DNA from: Ariolimax columbianus
Lineage: Eukaryota > Mollusca > Gastropoda > Stylommatophora > Arionidae
Reading direction: 5' to 3'
DNA length: 64,000 nt
NCBI GenBank assembly: GCA_036924085.1
Contig: JAVGWX010000013.1
Coordinates: 47,701,175-47,765,174 of the forward strand
Positions 52,281 to 63,321 of this stretch are shown here, piece by piece. A program made the translations under genes and the position numbers. Under the pieces are notes generated by a model. It was not told the DNA's origin, did not search any database, and saw nothing but the letters and a program-made list of their open reading frames with translations. The stretch's first letter is position 1; each line of letters starts with the position of its first letter.

Positions 52281-52855
52281 GAAGAAGAACGTAAAGGAAA
52301 AGGTGGTTTCATGCTACATTGCCGTCGGAGATTAAGGGTTAGAATCTTCATTGCAGTAGGCCACAGCTATGTGAGTTGGTGTAACTATTTCTCTTCCACT
52401 CAACCTTTTTCCCTCCATAGCCGTCAGCCAGGAGAATGAGAAGTAGAAGAAATAACAGCAAGATACGACAAATGAGTGCTATCAGCCTTCACAACATTCA
52501 GTCTTCTGAAAAAGACATCGATTTTATTTACTCATCGGAGTGACTTAACAACGGTTCGTGTAACAAGTTTTCATGCAGTCTTTTCCTTGCAACCAACCAG
52601 TAAATATTCACGTCTAGTTTCTGATTACCTGCTAGCTATTGGAGATGGAATATGTCTAAATACCTGCTAATCCTCGTTGACTTGATCTCCTTACATCCCA
52701 AGTTATGCATGCTCACACAAAAACAAAGCCAAAAATAAAATATGATTATATTCAAATTGTCCAACATTGCGCCATTTAGAACACTCAACTATAAACTCAT
52801 ATATTCACCAAAAAAAACAAACCAACCAGCTAGCCAGTAAACCAGCGAGCACGTA
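52280..52855. other. Unassigned sequence
   Basis: No recognisable feature in about 575 bp. Confidence 0.4.
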
Positions 52856-52857
52856 CG

Positions 52858-52892
52858 CACGCACACACACACACACACGCGCGCATAAACAT

Positions 52893-52959
<67 letters not shown>
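52858..52959. repeat. (CA)n(TA)n microsatellite
   Basis: A CACACA run passes through GCGCGC into a TA run of about 58 bp that ends exactly at the mariner end. Confidence 0.95.
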
Positions 52960-52961
<2 letters not shown>

Positions 52962-53694
52962 AGGGGCATTCAAAGCAAAACCGGGACATTTTGTTCTAGT
53001 TCTACCAGAATGGATTATAGGGTGCTAAAACTATTATCGTTAGTTAGGGACATTTGTGTCCTACTACTGCTAGGTGGCCCACTTGCCATGAGCTAGTCAC
53101 GTGAAAGATGTATAAATGGCGTACAACACTGTTAGTGCTTGCATTGAACAGCGTGTTGTGATGAAGTTTATTGTGAAAAAAGGCGTGAAACCTTCGGACA
53201 TTTACAGAAGACTGCAATTACAATATGGCGATGAGACACTCAGCCGCGGTAAGATATTTAAATAGTGTAGCCGTTTTAGAAAAGGCCGTACATCCGTGAG
53301 TGATGATCCTGTCCAGTTCCTGTAAGACAACGCTTGACCTCATATGGCTTACCACACTATGTGTCATCTACAACAGCTAAGCTCGGAGGTATTACTACAT
53401 CCACCTTATATTCCAGAACTCGGTCTAAGCAATTTCCACCTGTTTGCACCCCTAAAAGAATTCCTGGGAGGTCTGCATTGATGACGAAATGAAACAGGCT
53501 GTCCTGCACTGGTTCCGCCATACTGACAAAGCTTTCTACACTGAAGCTTTTTAAGCATTACTTAAACACTGGGATAAGTGCAAAAACTTTGCAGGAGATT
53601 ATATTGAACAAAATTGGAATTTTGACTACTTGAGAATTATTTTTTTTAAAAATCATTATAAAAAAAAGTTCTGGTTTGATTTGAGCGCCCCTGG
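52960..53694 (+). mobile_element. Internally deleted mariner transposon
   Basis: Ends CCAGGGGCATTCAAAGCAAA and, inverted, CCAGGGGCGCTCAAATCAAA form good terminal inverted repeats. The left end abuts a TA microsatellite. A plus frame from ATGGCG reads IEQRVVMKFIVKKGVKPSDI, YRRLQLQYGDETLSRGKI and FRKGRTSVSDD, the HTH domains. It then skips the core and resumes with FHLFAPLKEFLGG, AVLHWFRHTDKAFYTEAF and HWDKCKNFAGDYIEQNWNF, the mariner C-terminus. The third catalytic Asp position reads Asn (SNFHLF). Stops. About 735 bp, inactive. Confidence 0.88.
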
Positions 53695-53699
53695 TTCAT

Positions 53700-54070
53700 A
53701 TTTTATTCATAAATTGTCAAATTGAGACGGAATTTCACACATATATAATATAGCTGTCCAAGTCCAATTGTCAATGGGTATCCCGTAGTTCCGTCAGAAA
53801 TCCTCAATGTGAGCACCTTTTGTTACTCTACAAATGTTAATCCGGTAATCTAACTCGGTCTAGACGCGTTGCAGCATTTTTTTCATCAACGATTTAAACT
53901 ACAGCTGTACTGCAATCTTGCAGTTTACGCAGATCTTGGGGATGCGGTTTTTTTTTTAGACAATGCCTTTAAAATATCCTTATAAAAAAGTCAAATGGCG
54001 TGAGGTTCAATGATCTTGGTGGCCAGCGTAGAAGACGTTGATCACTGTTACTTGCACGCCCTATCCAAGG
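53700..54070 (-). mobile_element. Tc1/mariner-superfamily transposase C-terminal fragment
   Basis: Minus frames read RWPPRSLNLTPFDFFI (segment around the third catalytic aspartate). After shifts, LRKLQDCSTAVV, MLQRV and ELDYRINICRVTKGAHIEDF follow, the C-terminal helices of a DDE transposase of the Tc1/mariner kind. This is a different subfamily from the mariner next to it. Ends not identified. Confidence 0.68.
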
Positions 54071-54119
54071 ATGTGACAGGCTCTCATTAAGGACGTTACT
54101 TAAGTTCTGCTGTTGGCAC

Positions 54120-54630
54120 TATGGGGGCTCAATCGAGCTGCAAGATAAAGATATATCATCATCATCATCATCGTCAGTGGCGTCTCAGTCTCTGTAGATC
54201 ATTCGGGTAGCGCCCATGGGCTTTGCCCAGTTCTGTCTGCTGTACTTCGACACAGTCTGATATGGCTGTAAAGGCCAATCTGTGAGTGGCAGTCTCTGCT
54301 GCAGATCGTTCAATCAATCTGAAGTTGCTGGCTTGCCAGGGAGTCCTCACGATCTCTTCAGTCTTTCTCGTTTCTCTGCAGCCAGAATGGCTCTACGAGA
54401 CTCTCCACTTATCAACTCAATCCTCATCAAACGTTTTTCAGCTGTGTTAACGGGTGCTTGAGAATGAACAAATAATAATTATAAGACGAGGAAAAAGAAG
54501 AAGCAATAACGTTGGTTTTTTAAATTTAATTATGCAACGCAAACATTTATTGCAAATTTAGAGTATTGAAGTGACAAAAGTTGATGGCTAAAACAGATTT
54601 TTATATCACTCCATGTTTCGTTTGGCAGTC
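54120..54630. other. Unassigned, with an ATC run at 54156-54172
   Basis: 54180-54210 (GGCGTCTCAGTCTCTGTAGA) resembles the start of REP-E (56805), but the similarity ends quickly. Confidence 0.35.
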
Positions 54631-54639
54631 ATACATCTC

Positions 54640-55325
54640 AGTTTGTGTTTAGATTCACAGAATTCCCATCTCAGTTTCTGTGTTATTTCCTAGATTTACA
54701 TCTTAAAACATGTCTTATATCTCAGATTTACACTGCAATACAACTCTCACACCTCTTATTTACGTCTCAATACATGTCTTATTTCTCAGATTTACATCTA
54801 AAACGTGTCTTATATCTCAGATTTACATCTTTACATGTCTAATTTCTCAGATTTACATCTAAAATATGTCTTGTATCTCAGATTTGAATTTTAATACATG
54901 TCTTATATCTCAGATTAACACTTAATTACACCTCTTACATCTCAGATCTACGTCTCAATACATGTCTTATTTCTCAGATTTACGTCTCAATACATGTCTA
55001 ACATCTCAGATCTATATCTCAATATTTGTCTTATATCTCTATTTACGTCTCAGTTCATGTTTTGTTTCTCAGACAGTTGTTTTTTTCTCAGATTTACGTG
55101 TCAATATTATGTTTTGTTTTCAGCTTTACATCTCAGTTCATGATTTGTGTCTCAGATTTACATCTCATTTCATGTTTTGTCTCTCAAATTTAGATCTGTT
55201 AATGTTTTTTTTCTTTCAGATTTACATCTCAGTTAATGTTTTTTTCCCTCAGATTTACATCTCAGTAAATGTTTTTCCCCCTCAGATTTACATCTCATTT
55301 CGTGTCTTGTTTCTCAGATAAAAAT
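54640..55325. repeat. Degenerate ~32-bp tandem repeat
   Basis: Units of CTCAGATTTACATCTCA plus variable text such as ATACATGTCTTATAT or GTTAATGTTTTTT, with heavy divergence and length variation. About 20 units. Confidence 0.88.
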
Positions 55326-55329
55326 CAAA

Positions 55330-55765
55330 GCTAGTTGTTGTTTTAAGATTTACACCTATTTTCGTTCTGTTATTGTAATACGATTTGCATCCTGATACCC
55401 TGCCATGTGTCGTGGGTTCTTGTGATACTTCCATGACAGTACTCGTACATACATTCGCCTACTATACGCAAGGCACGCTTTTATGTGGTCACAAACCATG
55501 ACGTAGCGGGAAGCACCGAACAGCGGGTTTTATTACTCGACTGAATACGATTATAGGTTTTTATTAAGCGGGAGACGATTACGAATACAAATGATGAGGA
55601 AATGCTTGGCATCAAATGTTAGGACTGGGTTATTGGTGTGTCAGAACATGGTGCGGAGGAGGTGGATGGGACACGCATTTAAACAGAACACCAAGCAGCG
55701 CTACCAGGTAGTTTTTTTTCTTCAGAACCTCAAAGTGCAAGAGGAGTGTGTGTATATATATATAT
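55330..55765. other. Unassigned sequence
   Basis: A plus frame at 55591 (RRRWMGHAFKQNTKQRY) faintly recalls a LINE RW-GH block. Otherwise nothing recognised. Confidence 0.3.
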
Positions 55766-55767
55766 GG

Positions 55768-55990
55768 GGATTTCGTGACGAAGTGGTTAAGCCGTCGGCC
55801 ACGTGATCCGGTGGTGTAGGTTCGACTCCGAACCCCGCCGTCTTTTTCACGGGTGTTTGATGCGGGGTCCTCTGCATCTCATTGTCGCTGCCTAGTCGTC
55901 TTGTCCGTGACTTGCTAAACAATAGCGCTAGCAACATACATTATGTTATCTTCGTCTACGATGGACGACGGCCTTTGCCTTTGCATATAT
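55768..55990 (+). mobile_element. SINE-C (tRNA-headed SINE)
   Basis: The head begins GGGGATTTCGTGACGAAGTG, with A-box-like GAAGTGGTTAAGCCGT. The exact B box GGTTCGACTCC is at 55819-55829. An unrelated body follows with TGCGGGGTCCTCTGCATCTC and ends GCCTTTGCCTTTGCATATAT. It abuts a TA/TG run on the left. The body differs from SINE-B and SINE-D. Confidence 0.75.
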
Positions 55991-56099
55991 AAACACACAA
56001 TATCAAATGGACGCAATTTCCAAGAAGGTCGTGCACACCAACCAAGGACGGTGCGCAATCTTACACTTTGGTTGTACTAAAATGTGACGGACACTTGAT

Positions 56100-56430
56100 T
56101 TGATTATATCTGACCCACGCAAAGCTTGCCGTATCCGTTGGGATCTTGCGAAAGTCTGCAACATCGCCTCCTCACTTCTTTTGTCCGTTTTCGTTCTCTT
56201 CCTGCCGCACCGCTCCGTCTTCACAACACACACACATTTTCTTCCCTTTAAAAACGTGTCGTGTAATCTCACAATTGTCACACATGCCGATATCGCTGTA
56301 TGGAATTATGTCCTTCATTGTCCCTCCACCTCAATCACATTCACACGTTTCCAAAATCACTTTAAAACCCACTTACTTGTTTACATTGGCCATTTTGTCA
56401 AGTACACTTATGCTCTCCACCCGGATACCA
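56100..56430 (+). mobile_element. Possible LINE ORF2 C-terminus
   Basis: The plus frame reads AVWNYVLHCPSTSITFTRFQ and NHFKTHLLVYIGHF. This matches the VWNSLP, SLxxFKxxLKTHLF pattern at the end of L2/CR1-like or Jockey ORF2 proteins. Only this block is readable. Confidence 0.5.
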
Positions 56431-56615
56431 AAAACCGCAGCATGACTCCACGCGTTCGTCAACACTCAACGTAATCAATGCAGCGCCAAATACAAACAGC
56501 CCAAACAGGTTATCTTAATTAGGTTCTTTGATACTAGCGTTCAAATGGAGTAATCATTATGTTGAAACACTGTTTATATAAAATTTACATACACATATAA
56601 TATATATATCATCAT
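56430..56615. other. Unassigned sequence
   Basis: Nothing recognised. Confidence 0.4.
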
Positions 56616-56619
56616 GTAG

Positions 56620-56800
56620 AATGTCCTTTATAGATCGTCGCTCCCATCACAGTCTGTCTGAAAGAAACTTGTTCCCTTGCCAAACCTCCAGCCTTCGCCA
56701 CAGTCATACCCATCCATTTCTGGGTATCTTGGTGCCATCGTCTTCTTGGTCTAAACCCTCCTCCTTTACCTGGCACCATTCCTTCCATCATATATATATA
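56620..56800 (-). mobile_element. REP-I copy 1 (minus-strand LINE 3' end)
   Basis: About 180 bp are shared with 59865-60040: ATCGTCGCTCCCATCAC / AACGTCGCTCACATCAC, CTTGCCAAACCTCCAGCCT / CTTGCCAAATCTCCAGCCT and ATCGTCTTCTTGGTCT / ATCATCTTCTTGGTCT. On the minus strand the second copy reads LEQAGDLARDQVSIRMVVM, a LINE C-terminal block. Confidence 0.6.
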
Positions 56801-56804
56801 TTCA

Positions 56805-57085
56805 TATACGTCTCAGTCTTTGCAGACCATGGGTGTAGCACTCTTTAGGTAACCTCTCTGGGTGCAAAGCTGAGAGCTGAATATGGAGACCCTGGGCTGC
56901 CCAAACTGAAGGATCCCCCTCTCGGCCTCGCTGGTGTAATCCAAAGGAATGCAAAGCATGTCCATTTGACACCAGCTTAGCTTCAGGAGCTGTCGGAATA
57001 AGTTCGCAATTTTTGACACTATTCGCCTTAGGTGCTACCACTCCGGATTTTCTGTCTGGGCGTACTCTCGTGGCCCTACCCTCTC
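56805..57085. mobile_element. REP-E copy 2
   Basis: Longer partner of 15338-15598, sharing TGGAGACCCTGGGCTGCCCA and CCACTCCGGATTTTCTGTCT. It abuts a TA run on the left. Confidence 0.75.
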
Positions 57086-57089
57086 CCAA

Positions 57090-57395
57090 GGTTTCCACAA
57101 GTCAGTGGAGTCGTTGCCCGCAAATGCTAGCTACTCGAGACATCCGATAATACTCTCATCGTTCCAAGACTAGCCAGCACTCTCTGGGACTTGTGGGTTT
57201 AAAATCAGTTCCTCCTCTCTTAGGCGAAATGTCTGAACAGGCTAACGAGCTTCGTCTACCCGGGTTTAGAGTCGGAGTTTACCTTCTCTTAGATTGGCTG
57301 CCAATTAAGTCTAACGAGTCCGATCTGCCCGCACAGTTATACTGCCGGGTACTCGGTCGCGCCCCACAACAGGCTCTGTAAGGAACAAGGGGCCC
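57090..57395 (+). mobile_element. REP-J copy 1
   Basis: A stretch with GGAGTTTACCTTCTCTTAGA and TTGGCTGCC resembles the minus strand of 63577-63775 (AGAGTTTTCCTTCTCCTAGA and TGAGCTGCC). The weakly matching peptides GVYLLLDWLP and RVFLLLDELP show the shared frame. It may be the continuation of REP-E. Confidence 0.5.
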
Positions 57396-58285
57396 GTCAT
57401 GAAGGTGCTGCTGGGGACACAATAATGTAGGAGAGGCCGTTGACATGAAAACTCCTGACCGGCAAGCCGAACAGTGAATCCAGCGGCGATCTCTACACCT
57501 GGAAAGGAGAGGCTACATCAGACGCTTCACTTTCCTTTAACGAGCGGGACGTCCAGTCCACACCTCCCTACTCCGCTACATTTATGTATATCATTACAAA
57601 ATGGTTCCCATTAACGGAATCAGTCAGATGTGTATAGACGTTCGGAATAAATGCCACTGGCCCGGTAGTCCCCTCGCAGGATGTAAGTCACACATTTCCT
57701 TCACTAAAATAGACAAAAATACCTGGATGCTTAAAGCGAATCAAGCCATTGTCATGTTGATCAGAAGTCAAGTATTCTAGCAGCTTGTCCCCCAGCACCT
57801 CCATAACTTAGATAACCGTACGATTGTTCATCTTTCAGCCCCTTCAAAATCCAATTTGCCAGCTATTCCAATCACACCGAAGCCCAAGATATTGTTGATT
57901 TCTCCTCTACCCACTTTCTAAGCAGCACAAAGTCATGACGACCAGAGATCTGATAATGGCGTCTTGGACTGGCTAACTGACAGCTCTTTCACAGACGAGT
58001 GCTAATTTTGAAGACCGTAGCTCAAATGGGATTCATGTGAATTAACCGAATGAGTGTTGAGTCAATGGCGTATTAGGGTACTTTGAATGCATGTCGAAAA
58101 ATGTGACAGATGGGGGCGGAAGAGTTGATGTTTACGGTATTAATTGTGCCTTTAATTTGACCAAGTGCTAACGTCGTTGATTTAAGGAACGGGTGATTAA
58201 GTTAGTGTATGAGATCTTCACAAACAAATAACTTGAGAATCGCTATTGTTTTCTTTAGATATTGTCAAGTTGGAATTGAAAATTT
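57395..58285. other. Unassigned sequence
   Basis: About 890 bp with no shared repeat, domain or RNA gene recognised. The longest single-copy-looking stretch in the right half. Confidence 0.4.
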
Positions 58286-58287
58286 AA

Positions 58288-58535
58288 CGAAGATGAAAAA
58301 GGAAACGTGGGTGAAAAAAAGAAAAGATTTAGAAAAGGAAGAAAAAGAAGAATAAGAAGAAAGAGAAGAAAAAGAAGAATAAGAAGAAAAGGAAAGAAAA
58401 AGTAGAAAAAAAACAAGTAGAAGAAAAACAAAAAGAAAAAAAGAACGAGAACAAGAAGTAAAAAAGAAGAAGAAGAAGGAAAATGGGAAGAAGAAGAAAA
58501 CGAAGAATAAGAGGAAGAAGAAGAGTAGGAAGGAA
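58288..58535. repeat. GAA-rich low-complexity tract
   Basis: GAAGAAGAA and GAAAAAGAA words. The minus-strand frames of 80-100 F/L/S codons are compositional. Confidence 0.9.
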
Positions 58536-58749
58536 AACATAAATATAATGTGATGATGAAGAGAATAACACAAATTACGAAATTAAAGGATGGATATGAA
58601 AAGGGCGAAGATGGAGAGAAAGACACGTAGAAAAAAGATGAAGAAAACAAAAGACGAAGAAAGATGAAACAACAAAATGGGAGATAATGAATTACAAGAA
58701 CGCAAAGAAGAACAAAAATAACATGAAGACAACGAAGAACATACGACGA

Positions 58750-59640
58750 AGGTCTAGAAGAACAGAACAAGAAGACACAGAAAAACATAACAAGAAGACA
58801 CAGAAGAACATAACAAGAAGACACAGAAGAACATAACAAGAAGACACAGAAGAACATAACAAGAAGACACAGAAGAACATAACAAGAAGACACAGAAGAA
58901 CATGACAAGAAGACACAGAAGAACATAACAAGAAGACACAGAAGAACATAACAAGAAGACACAGAAGAACATGACAAGAAGACACAGAAGAACATAACAA
59001 GAAGACACAGAAGAACATAACAAGAAGACACAGAAGAACATGACAAGAAGACACAGAAGAACATAACAAGAAGACACAGAAGAACATAACAAGAAGACAC
59101 AGAAGAACATAACAAGAAGACACAGAAGAACATAACAAGAAGACACAGAAGAACATGACAAGAAGACACAGAAGAACATAACAAGAAGACACAGAAGAAC
59201 ATAACAAGAAGACACAGAAGAACATAACAAGAAGACACAGAAGAACATAACAAGAAGACACAGAAGAACATGACAAGAAGACACAGAAGAACATAACAAG
59301 AAGACACAGAAGAACATGACAAGAAGCCATAAAAGAACATAACAAGAAGACAAAGTAGAACATAACAAGAAGCCATAGAAGAACATATCAAGAAGACATA
59401 GAAGAACATGACAAGAAGACATAGAAGAACATAACAAGAAGCCATAGAAGAAAATAACAAGAAGCCATAAAAGAACATAATAAGAAGACAAAGTAGAACA
59501 TAAGACGACAGAAGAACATAACAAGAAGACAAAGTAGAACATAAGACGACAGAAGAACATAACAAGAAGACAAAGTAGAACATAAGAAGACATAGAAGAC
59601 CATAACGATAAGACACAGAAGTACATAACAATAAGATAAA
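58750..59640. repeat. 23-bp minisatellite, about 38 units
   Basis: Unit ATAACAAGAAGACACAGAAG plus AAC; variants ATGACAAG recur about every third to sixth unit, and the right end (59320-59640) carries AAGCCATAGAAG and ACAAAGTAGAAC variants. Because 23 is not a multiple of three, three units make a 23-residue peptide and all three minus frames are open (up to 474 codons). No protein. Confidence 0.95.
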
Positions 59641-59860
59641 GAAGAACAAACAAACAAAGAAGATGAACAACAGTATCACACAGACATGAATTAAATGAAA
59701 ATAAGAAGCAACAGGAGAAGAAGAACATATATAATTCTATAATGCCACACTGAGAGATTGTCTCTGAGGTAAGACTATCTAAGCATATTTAAGTTACACA
59801 GGCAACAGCCAGACTCGGCACAGAACATCTGCATAACGTCGAAAACAATAATCTCATAGC
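59640..59860. other. Unassigned sequence
   Basis: AAGAA-rich text then nothing recognised. Confidence 0.4.
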
Positions 59861-59864
59861 ATAC

Positions 59865-60170
59865 CCCTTGTAGAACGTCGCTCACATCACAACCATTCTG
59901 ATAGAAACTTGATCTCTTGCCAAATCTCCAGCCTGCTCCAGAGTCATGCCCAAGCATTCCTTGACATCTTGGGGCCATCATCTTCTTGGTCTGTCTCTGC
60001 CTGTCTTGCCCGGCACCATACTGTCCCTTGCAGTTCTCTCAAAACCGTTCTGGCTTTTGACGGAATTTATGAACCAGTTCTCCTCTATGCCCAACTATTG
60101 TCGAATGTCTGCATTCTTCTTGTTTTCGGTCCATGGTATTCTGAGGCCCTTTCTATAACGTTTCAACTCG
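59865..60170 (-). mobile_element. REP-I copy 2 (minus-strand LINE 3' end)
   Basis: The minus frame reads RRXWPQDVKECLGMTLEQAG with DLARDQVSIRMVVM and ATFYKGYA. It parallels RRRWTEDIKETLDLTLEQAR in the LINE at 26575-27020, so REP-I is the 3' part of a LINE of that family. Upstream (60050-60170) is degraded. Confidence 0.68.
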
Positions 60171-60209
60171 AAGGAATCAATTCTCTTCCGCGTGGTTTGT
60201 CAGGGTCTA

Positions 60210-60430
60210 TGTGTATGACGAGGACAAGAATAGCACCACTGCCCCACAGAGAGCATGTCGTAAAAGGTGACTAACTGTGTGTCAGGCGTACCACCAGCCA
60301 TGGTTAGGTGGTTTGTTAAGAGCAGCATAGATGGCGCCTAACAGGCTGCGGGTCAATTTTTACTCTAGTGTTTGAGTCTATTAAGATGGACTTGCACATC
60401 AGTTAACTATCCTCCATAGTGGAGTAATAA
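60210..60430 (+). mobile_element. SINE-D copy 3 (3' truncated)
   Basis: Shares GAATAGCACCACTGCC, TTTGTTAAGAGCAGCAT, GCCTAACAGGCTGCGGGTC and TTAAGATGGACTTGCACATC with copies 1 and 2. It ends before the GGTTGTATACAG tail. Confidence 0.72.
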
Positions 60431-60434
60431 GCTG

Positions 60435-60638
60435 ATCGAGCCTAGCCCGCTAAGCAAGACATACTCCTCCTGGCTACATTTAGCTGACAACAGATATGAT
60501 CGACTAAGACCAAGACGAAGAAGTTTCGGTAACTGTCCATGTTTTGTAGCCGTATACTGCCACGGGAAAAAAAACACAGGTTCTCAACATTCTCCCTTCT
60601 GTTGGTGTGCTGGTATTATGTCTATATTCTGGTTCTAG
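60435..60638. other. Unassigned sequence
   Basis: Nothing recognised. Confidence 0.4.
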
Positions 60639-61237
60639 ATGGTGTTATGGTTCTACATGGTGTTATGGTTCTAGATGTTGTTATGGTTCTAGATGGTGTT
60701 ATGGTTCTAGATGTTGTTATGGTTCTAGATGTTATTATGGTTATACATGGTGTTATGGTTCTACATGGTGTTTTGGTTCTAGATGATGTTATGGTTCTAG
60801 ATGTTGTTATGGTTCTAGATGTTGTTATGGTTCTAGATGGTGTTTTGGTTATAGATGGTGTTATGGTTCTACATGGTGTTATGGTTCTAGATGTTGTTAT
60901 GGTTCTAGATGGTGTTATGGTTTTAGATGGTGTTATGGCTCTAGATGGTGTTATGGTTCTAGATGTTGTTATGGTTCTACATGGTGTTATGGATCTAGAT
61001 GGTGTTTTGGTTATAGATGGTGTTATGGTTCTAGATGTTGTTATGGTTTTAGATGGTGTTATGGTTCTAGATGGTGTTATGGTTCAGATGGTGTTATGGT
61101 TCTAGATGGTGTTATGGTTCTAGATGGTGTTATGGTTCTAGATGGTGTTATGGTTCTAGATGGTGTTATGGTTGTACATGGTATTATGGTTCTAGATGGT
61201 GTTATGGTTCTAGATGTTATGGTTCTCTATGTTGTTA
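60636..61237. repeat. 18-bp minisatellite, about 33 units
   Basis: Unit GGTTCTAGATGGTGTTAT with GTTGTTAT, ACATGG and GTTTTGG variants. Plus-strand open frames (MVLDGV, YGSRWC words) are artefacts of the multiple-of-three unit. Confidence 0.94.
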
Positions 61238-61254
61238 TGGTTCTTATTCATTTT

Positions 61255-61512
61255 GCGATGAATGACAACTGATTGACATCCTTCAGCTGTTAGAAGCCGA
61301 ATCACCGCTCACTGATCAACTCCGGACGGATTCCATATCACACTCGCCCTGTTTTCAACCTTCCGCTGAGGAAGCTATGAGTCGGAGGTGAATTAAATTT
61401 TGCAAACTTGACCTTTCATATGTTCTGTTCACACCAGAATTGACGTCAACACGGATATCGTACGTATGTTTACTTGTTTCCGTTTGGTCCTGTTTCATTT
61501 GAACACGCCTCG
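61255..61512 (-). mobile_element. Mariner 5'-end fragment
   Basis: Same family as the palindromic mariner at 36688. On the minus strand the end GAGGCGTGTTCAAATGAAAC adjoins TA at 61513-61514, and diverged N-terminal transposase codons (RxFGFxQLKDV) follow. It stops at the edge of the 18-bp array. Confidence 0.75.
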
Positions 61513-61515
61513 TAC

Positions 61516-61816
61516 ATTGAAGAGATCAACATCTCATCTTTCAGTTCCGAACAGCACACACCAGTCAATAGCCACTTGAACCGCATCAATCAACAGCAAC
61601 TACCCTTGTGCAGGCATTGCTCTCATCCTGATGAAACAGTTCGACGCCTACTCATTGAATGCAAGGTGCTTGTGAACACGAGGACAATATTCTTACAAGC
61701 ACCTCCAACTATTGCCGACACTGTACGGAGCAGTGAAACAGCTGAAGAAGGTCTGTATCTATATAAGCATGGTAATGGGGCTACCAAGAACAGGCTTGCT
61801 CAGCAGCTATGAGATC

Positions 61817-61863
<47 letters not shown>

Positions 61864-61865
61864 AA
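61516..61865 (+). mobile_element. LINE 3' end with (AAC)n tail
   Basis: The frame reads SHLNRINQQQLPLCRHCSHP and DETVRRLLIECKVL, a CxxC-H-C knuckle like that at the end of RNase H-bearing LINEs. A shift leads to TLYGAVKQLKKVCIYISM and VMGLPRTG, then AACAACAAC for about 45 bp (61818-61862). Different family from LINE-R. Confidence 0.75.
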
Positions 61866-62160
61866 CAAGAACAAGGGTATGCCCATCGATTCTTAGCAAC
61901 AGAAAAGAACAATACGTTATAATAAACATAAACAGATGAATAGGATTAGACTGAAGGACGACTGCTCGCCTTTCACAGCAAAGATGTTGGACAGGTCCAG
62001 TTATCGCTTCCTTGCAGTCGACCTATTTGTAAATGGGTACCTGGGATGCTGTTATTGAAGAAGCCAGACTCCTATCTGGTTTCTGACCAGGCTGAGAACG
62101 AAAGCCACCCCGGGCTTCCTCCTTTCCCCAGCATGATGAATATAGAATCCCCAAGAACTG
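61866..62160. other. Unassigned sequence
   Basis: GTAAATGGGTACCTGGGA near 62031 is a wording seen in SINE-like text, but no unit can be defined. Confidence 0.35.
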
Positions 62161-62164
62161 ACCT

Positions 62165-62615
62165 CACGGAGAGGTTAAATATTAAAAAGAGAAATAAGAA
62201 GAGGAATACGAAGAAAGAAGAACAAGAAGTGAGAAATGAAGATTAAGGAAGAGAACTACGATGAAAAAGGAAAGAAGAAGCAATCAGAAGGAAGAAAAAA
62301 GAAGAAAGCTAGAAGAAAAAAAGAAGAAGAGGAAAAAAGAAGGAAGACGGAAGAAGAAAGAAGATAGAAAGAAGAACGAGGAAAAAAAGAACAATGGATG
62401 AAGACAAAAGAAGAGAGATGGAAGAGGAGAGAAGGAAGACGAAAGAAGAATGAAGAAGAGGAAGAACAAGGAAGAAGGAATCCAAACAGAATGAAGGAAG
62501 AAGAATGAAGAAAGAATAAGGAAGAAAGAAGGAAGAACAAGGGGAAAAGGAAAAAGAGAAGAAGAAGAAGACGAAGAAGAAGAAGAAAAAGAAGAAAAAG
62601 AAGAAAAAAGTTCAT
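62165..62615. repeat. GAA/GGAAGAA purine tract
   Basis: A long AAGAAG-rich region with GAAGGAAG variants. No gene; minus-strand frames are phenylalanine/serine-rich artefacts. Confidence 0.92.
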
Positions 62616-62624
62616 TGGTGTTAC

Positions 62625-62905
62625 CAGGAAAGACAGACTGGGAAACGACGACATTCGAATTATGGTCGGCACTACGGCTGGTACAGTGTACATTTCCAGG
62701 CACACCATGCGCTGGTTCAGCCATCTCATGAGAATGCACCCTCATCAACTTCCACTGATGGCCTACAGCGCTGTTAGACCTGGCTACAGGAGAAGAGGGT
62801 GGCTGCGAGACAGGGCACTATATGCCATTAGAGAGTTTGTTCAGTGACACGGACGAAACAGCGACCGACGCAACGCACTAGGCGCAGCACAGACAACGTA
62901 AGCTC
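62625..62905 (+). mobile_element. LINE C-terminal fragment
   Basis: The plus frame reads RHTMRWFSHLMRMHPHQLPL and MAYSAVRPGYRRRGWLRDRA, the RWFxHxxRMxxxxLPxxAY block with a degenerate basic box. It follows the GAA tract directly. Confidence 0.65.
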
Positions 62906-62909
62906 CCCA

Positions 62910-63320
62910 CGCCGCTCAAAAAGCTCAGTGTAAATATAATTAATTCATCTAGTTCTTTTTAAAGACGTCGACATCCGAGTATTCCAGATAGCCGGTTCAA
63001 TAGCATTGTTTAGTTATACATGATTGATATTTCTGGCGCCCATCTACAATCACTCTAAGTTGTCATTTCAATATGTTTGGAAGGTTACAGTGGTCCTCCT
63101 CGGATCACCACAGTATCATAGTATGATGCTGAAAGAGCTGCATGTCGATAGCCAGGATCTGAGAAATATTCAGAACATGTAGTAGGGACAGACTGAAGCT
63201 ATACGAATAGATTCCACAATGTGAAACTTGGTTCTAAATGTTGTTATAGCCGGGGGTGAGGCTGAGGATGAACTCTCAACATCAACTAAACGCTCGCATG
63301 GCGTGCGTCTCATATAGCCT
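62910..63320. other. Unassigned sequence
   Basis: No recognisable feature. Confidence 0.4.
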
Positions 63321-63321
63321 A

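Noticed and set aside
55768..55840. Independent tRNA gene
   Set aside because: The A and B boxes are good but the acceptor stem does not pair and a non-tRNA body follows; called SINE-C instead.
58255..59728. Minus-strand open frames of 474, 324 and 223 codons (hydrophobic, cysteine/leucine-rich)
   Set aside because: Products of a 23-bp array and neighbouring GAA tracts; the apparent membrane segments are compositional.
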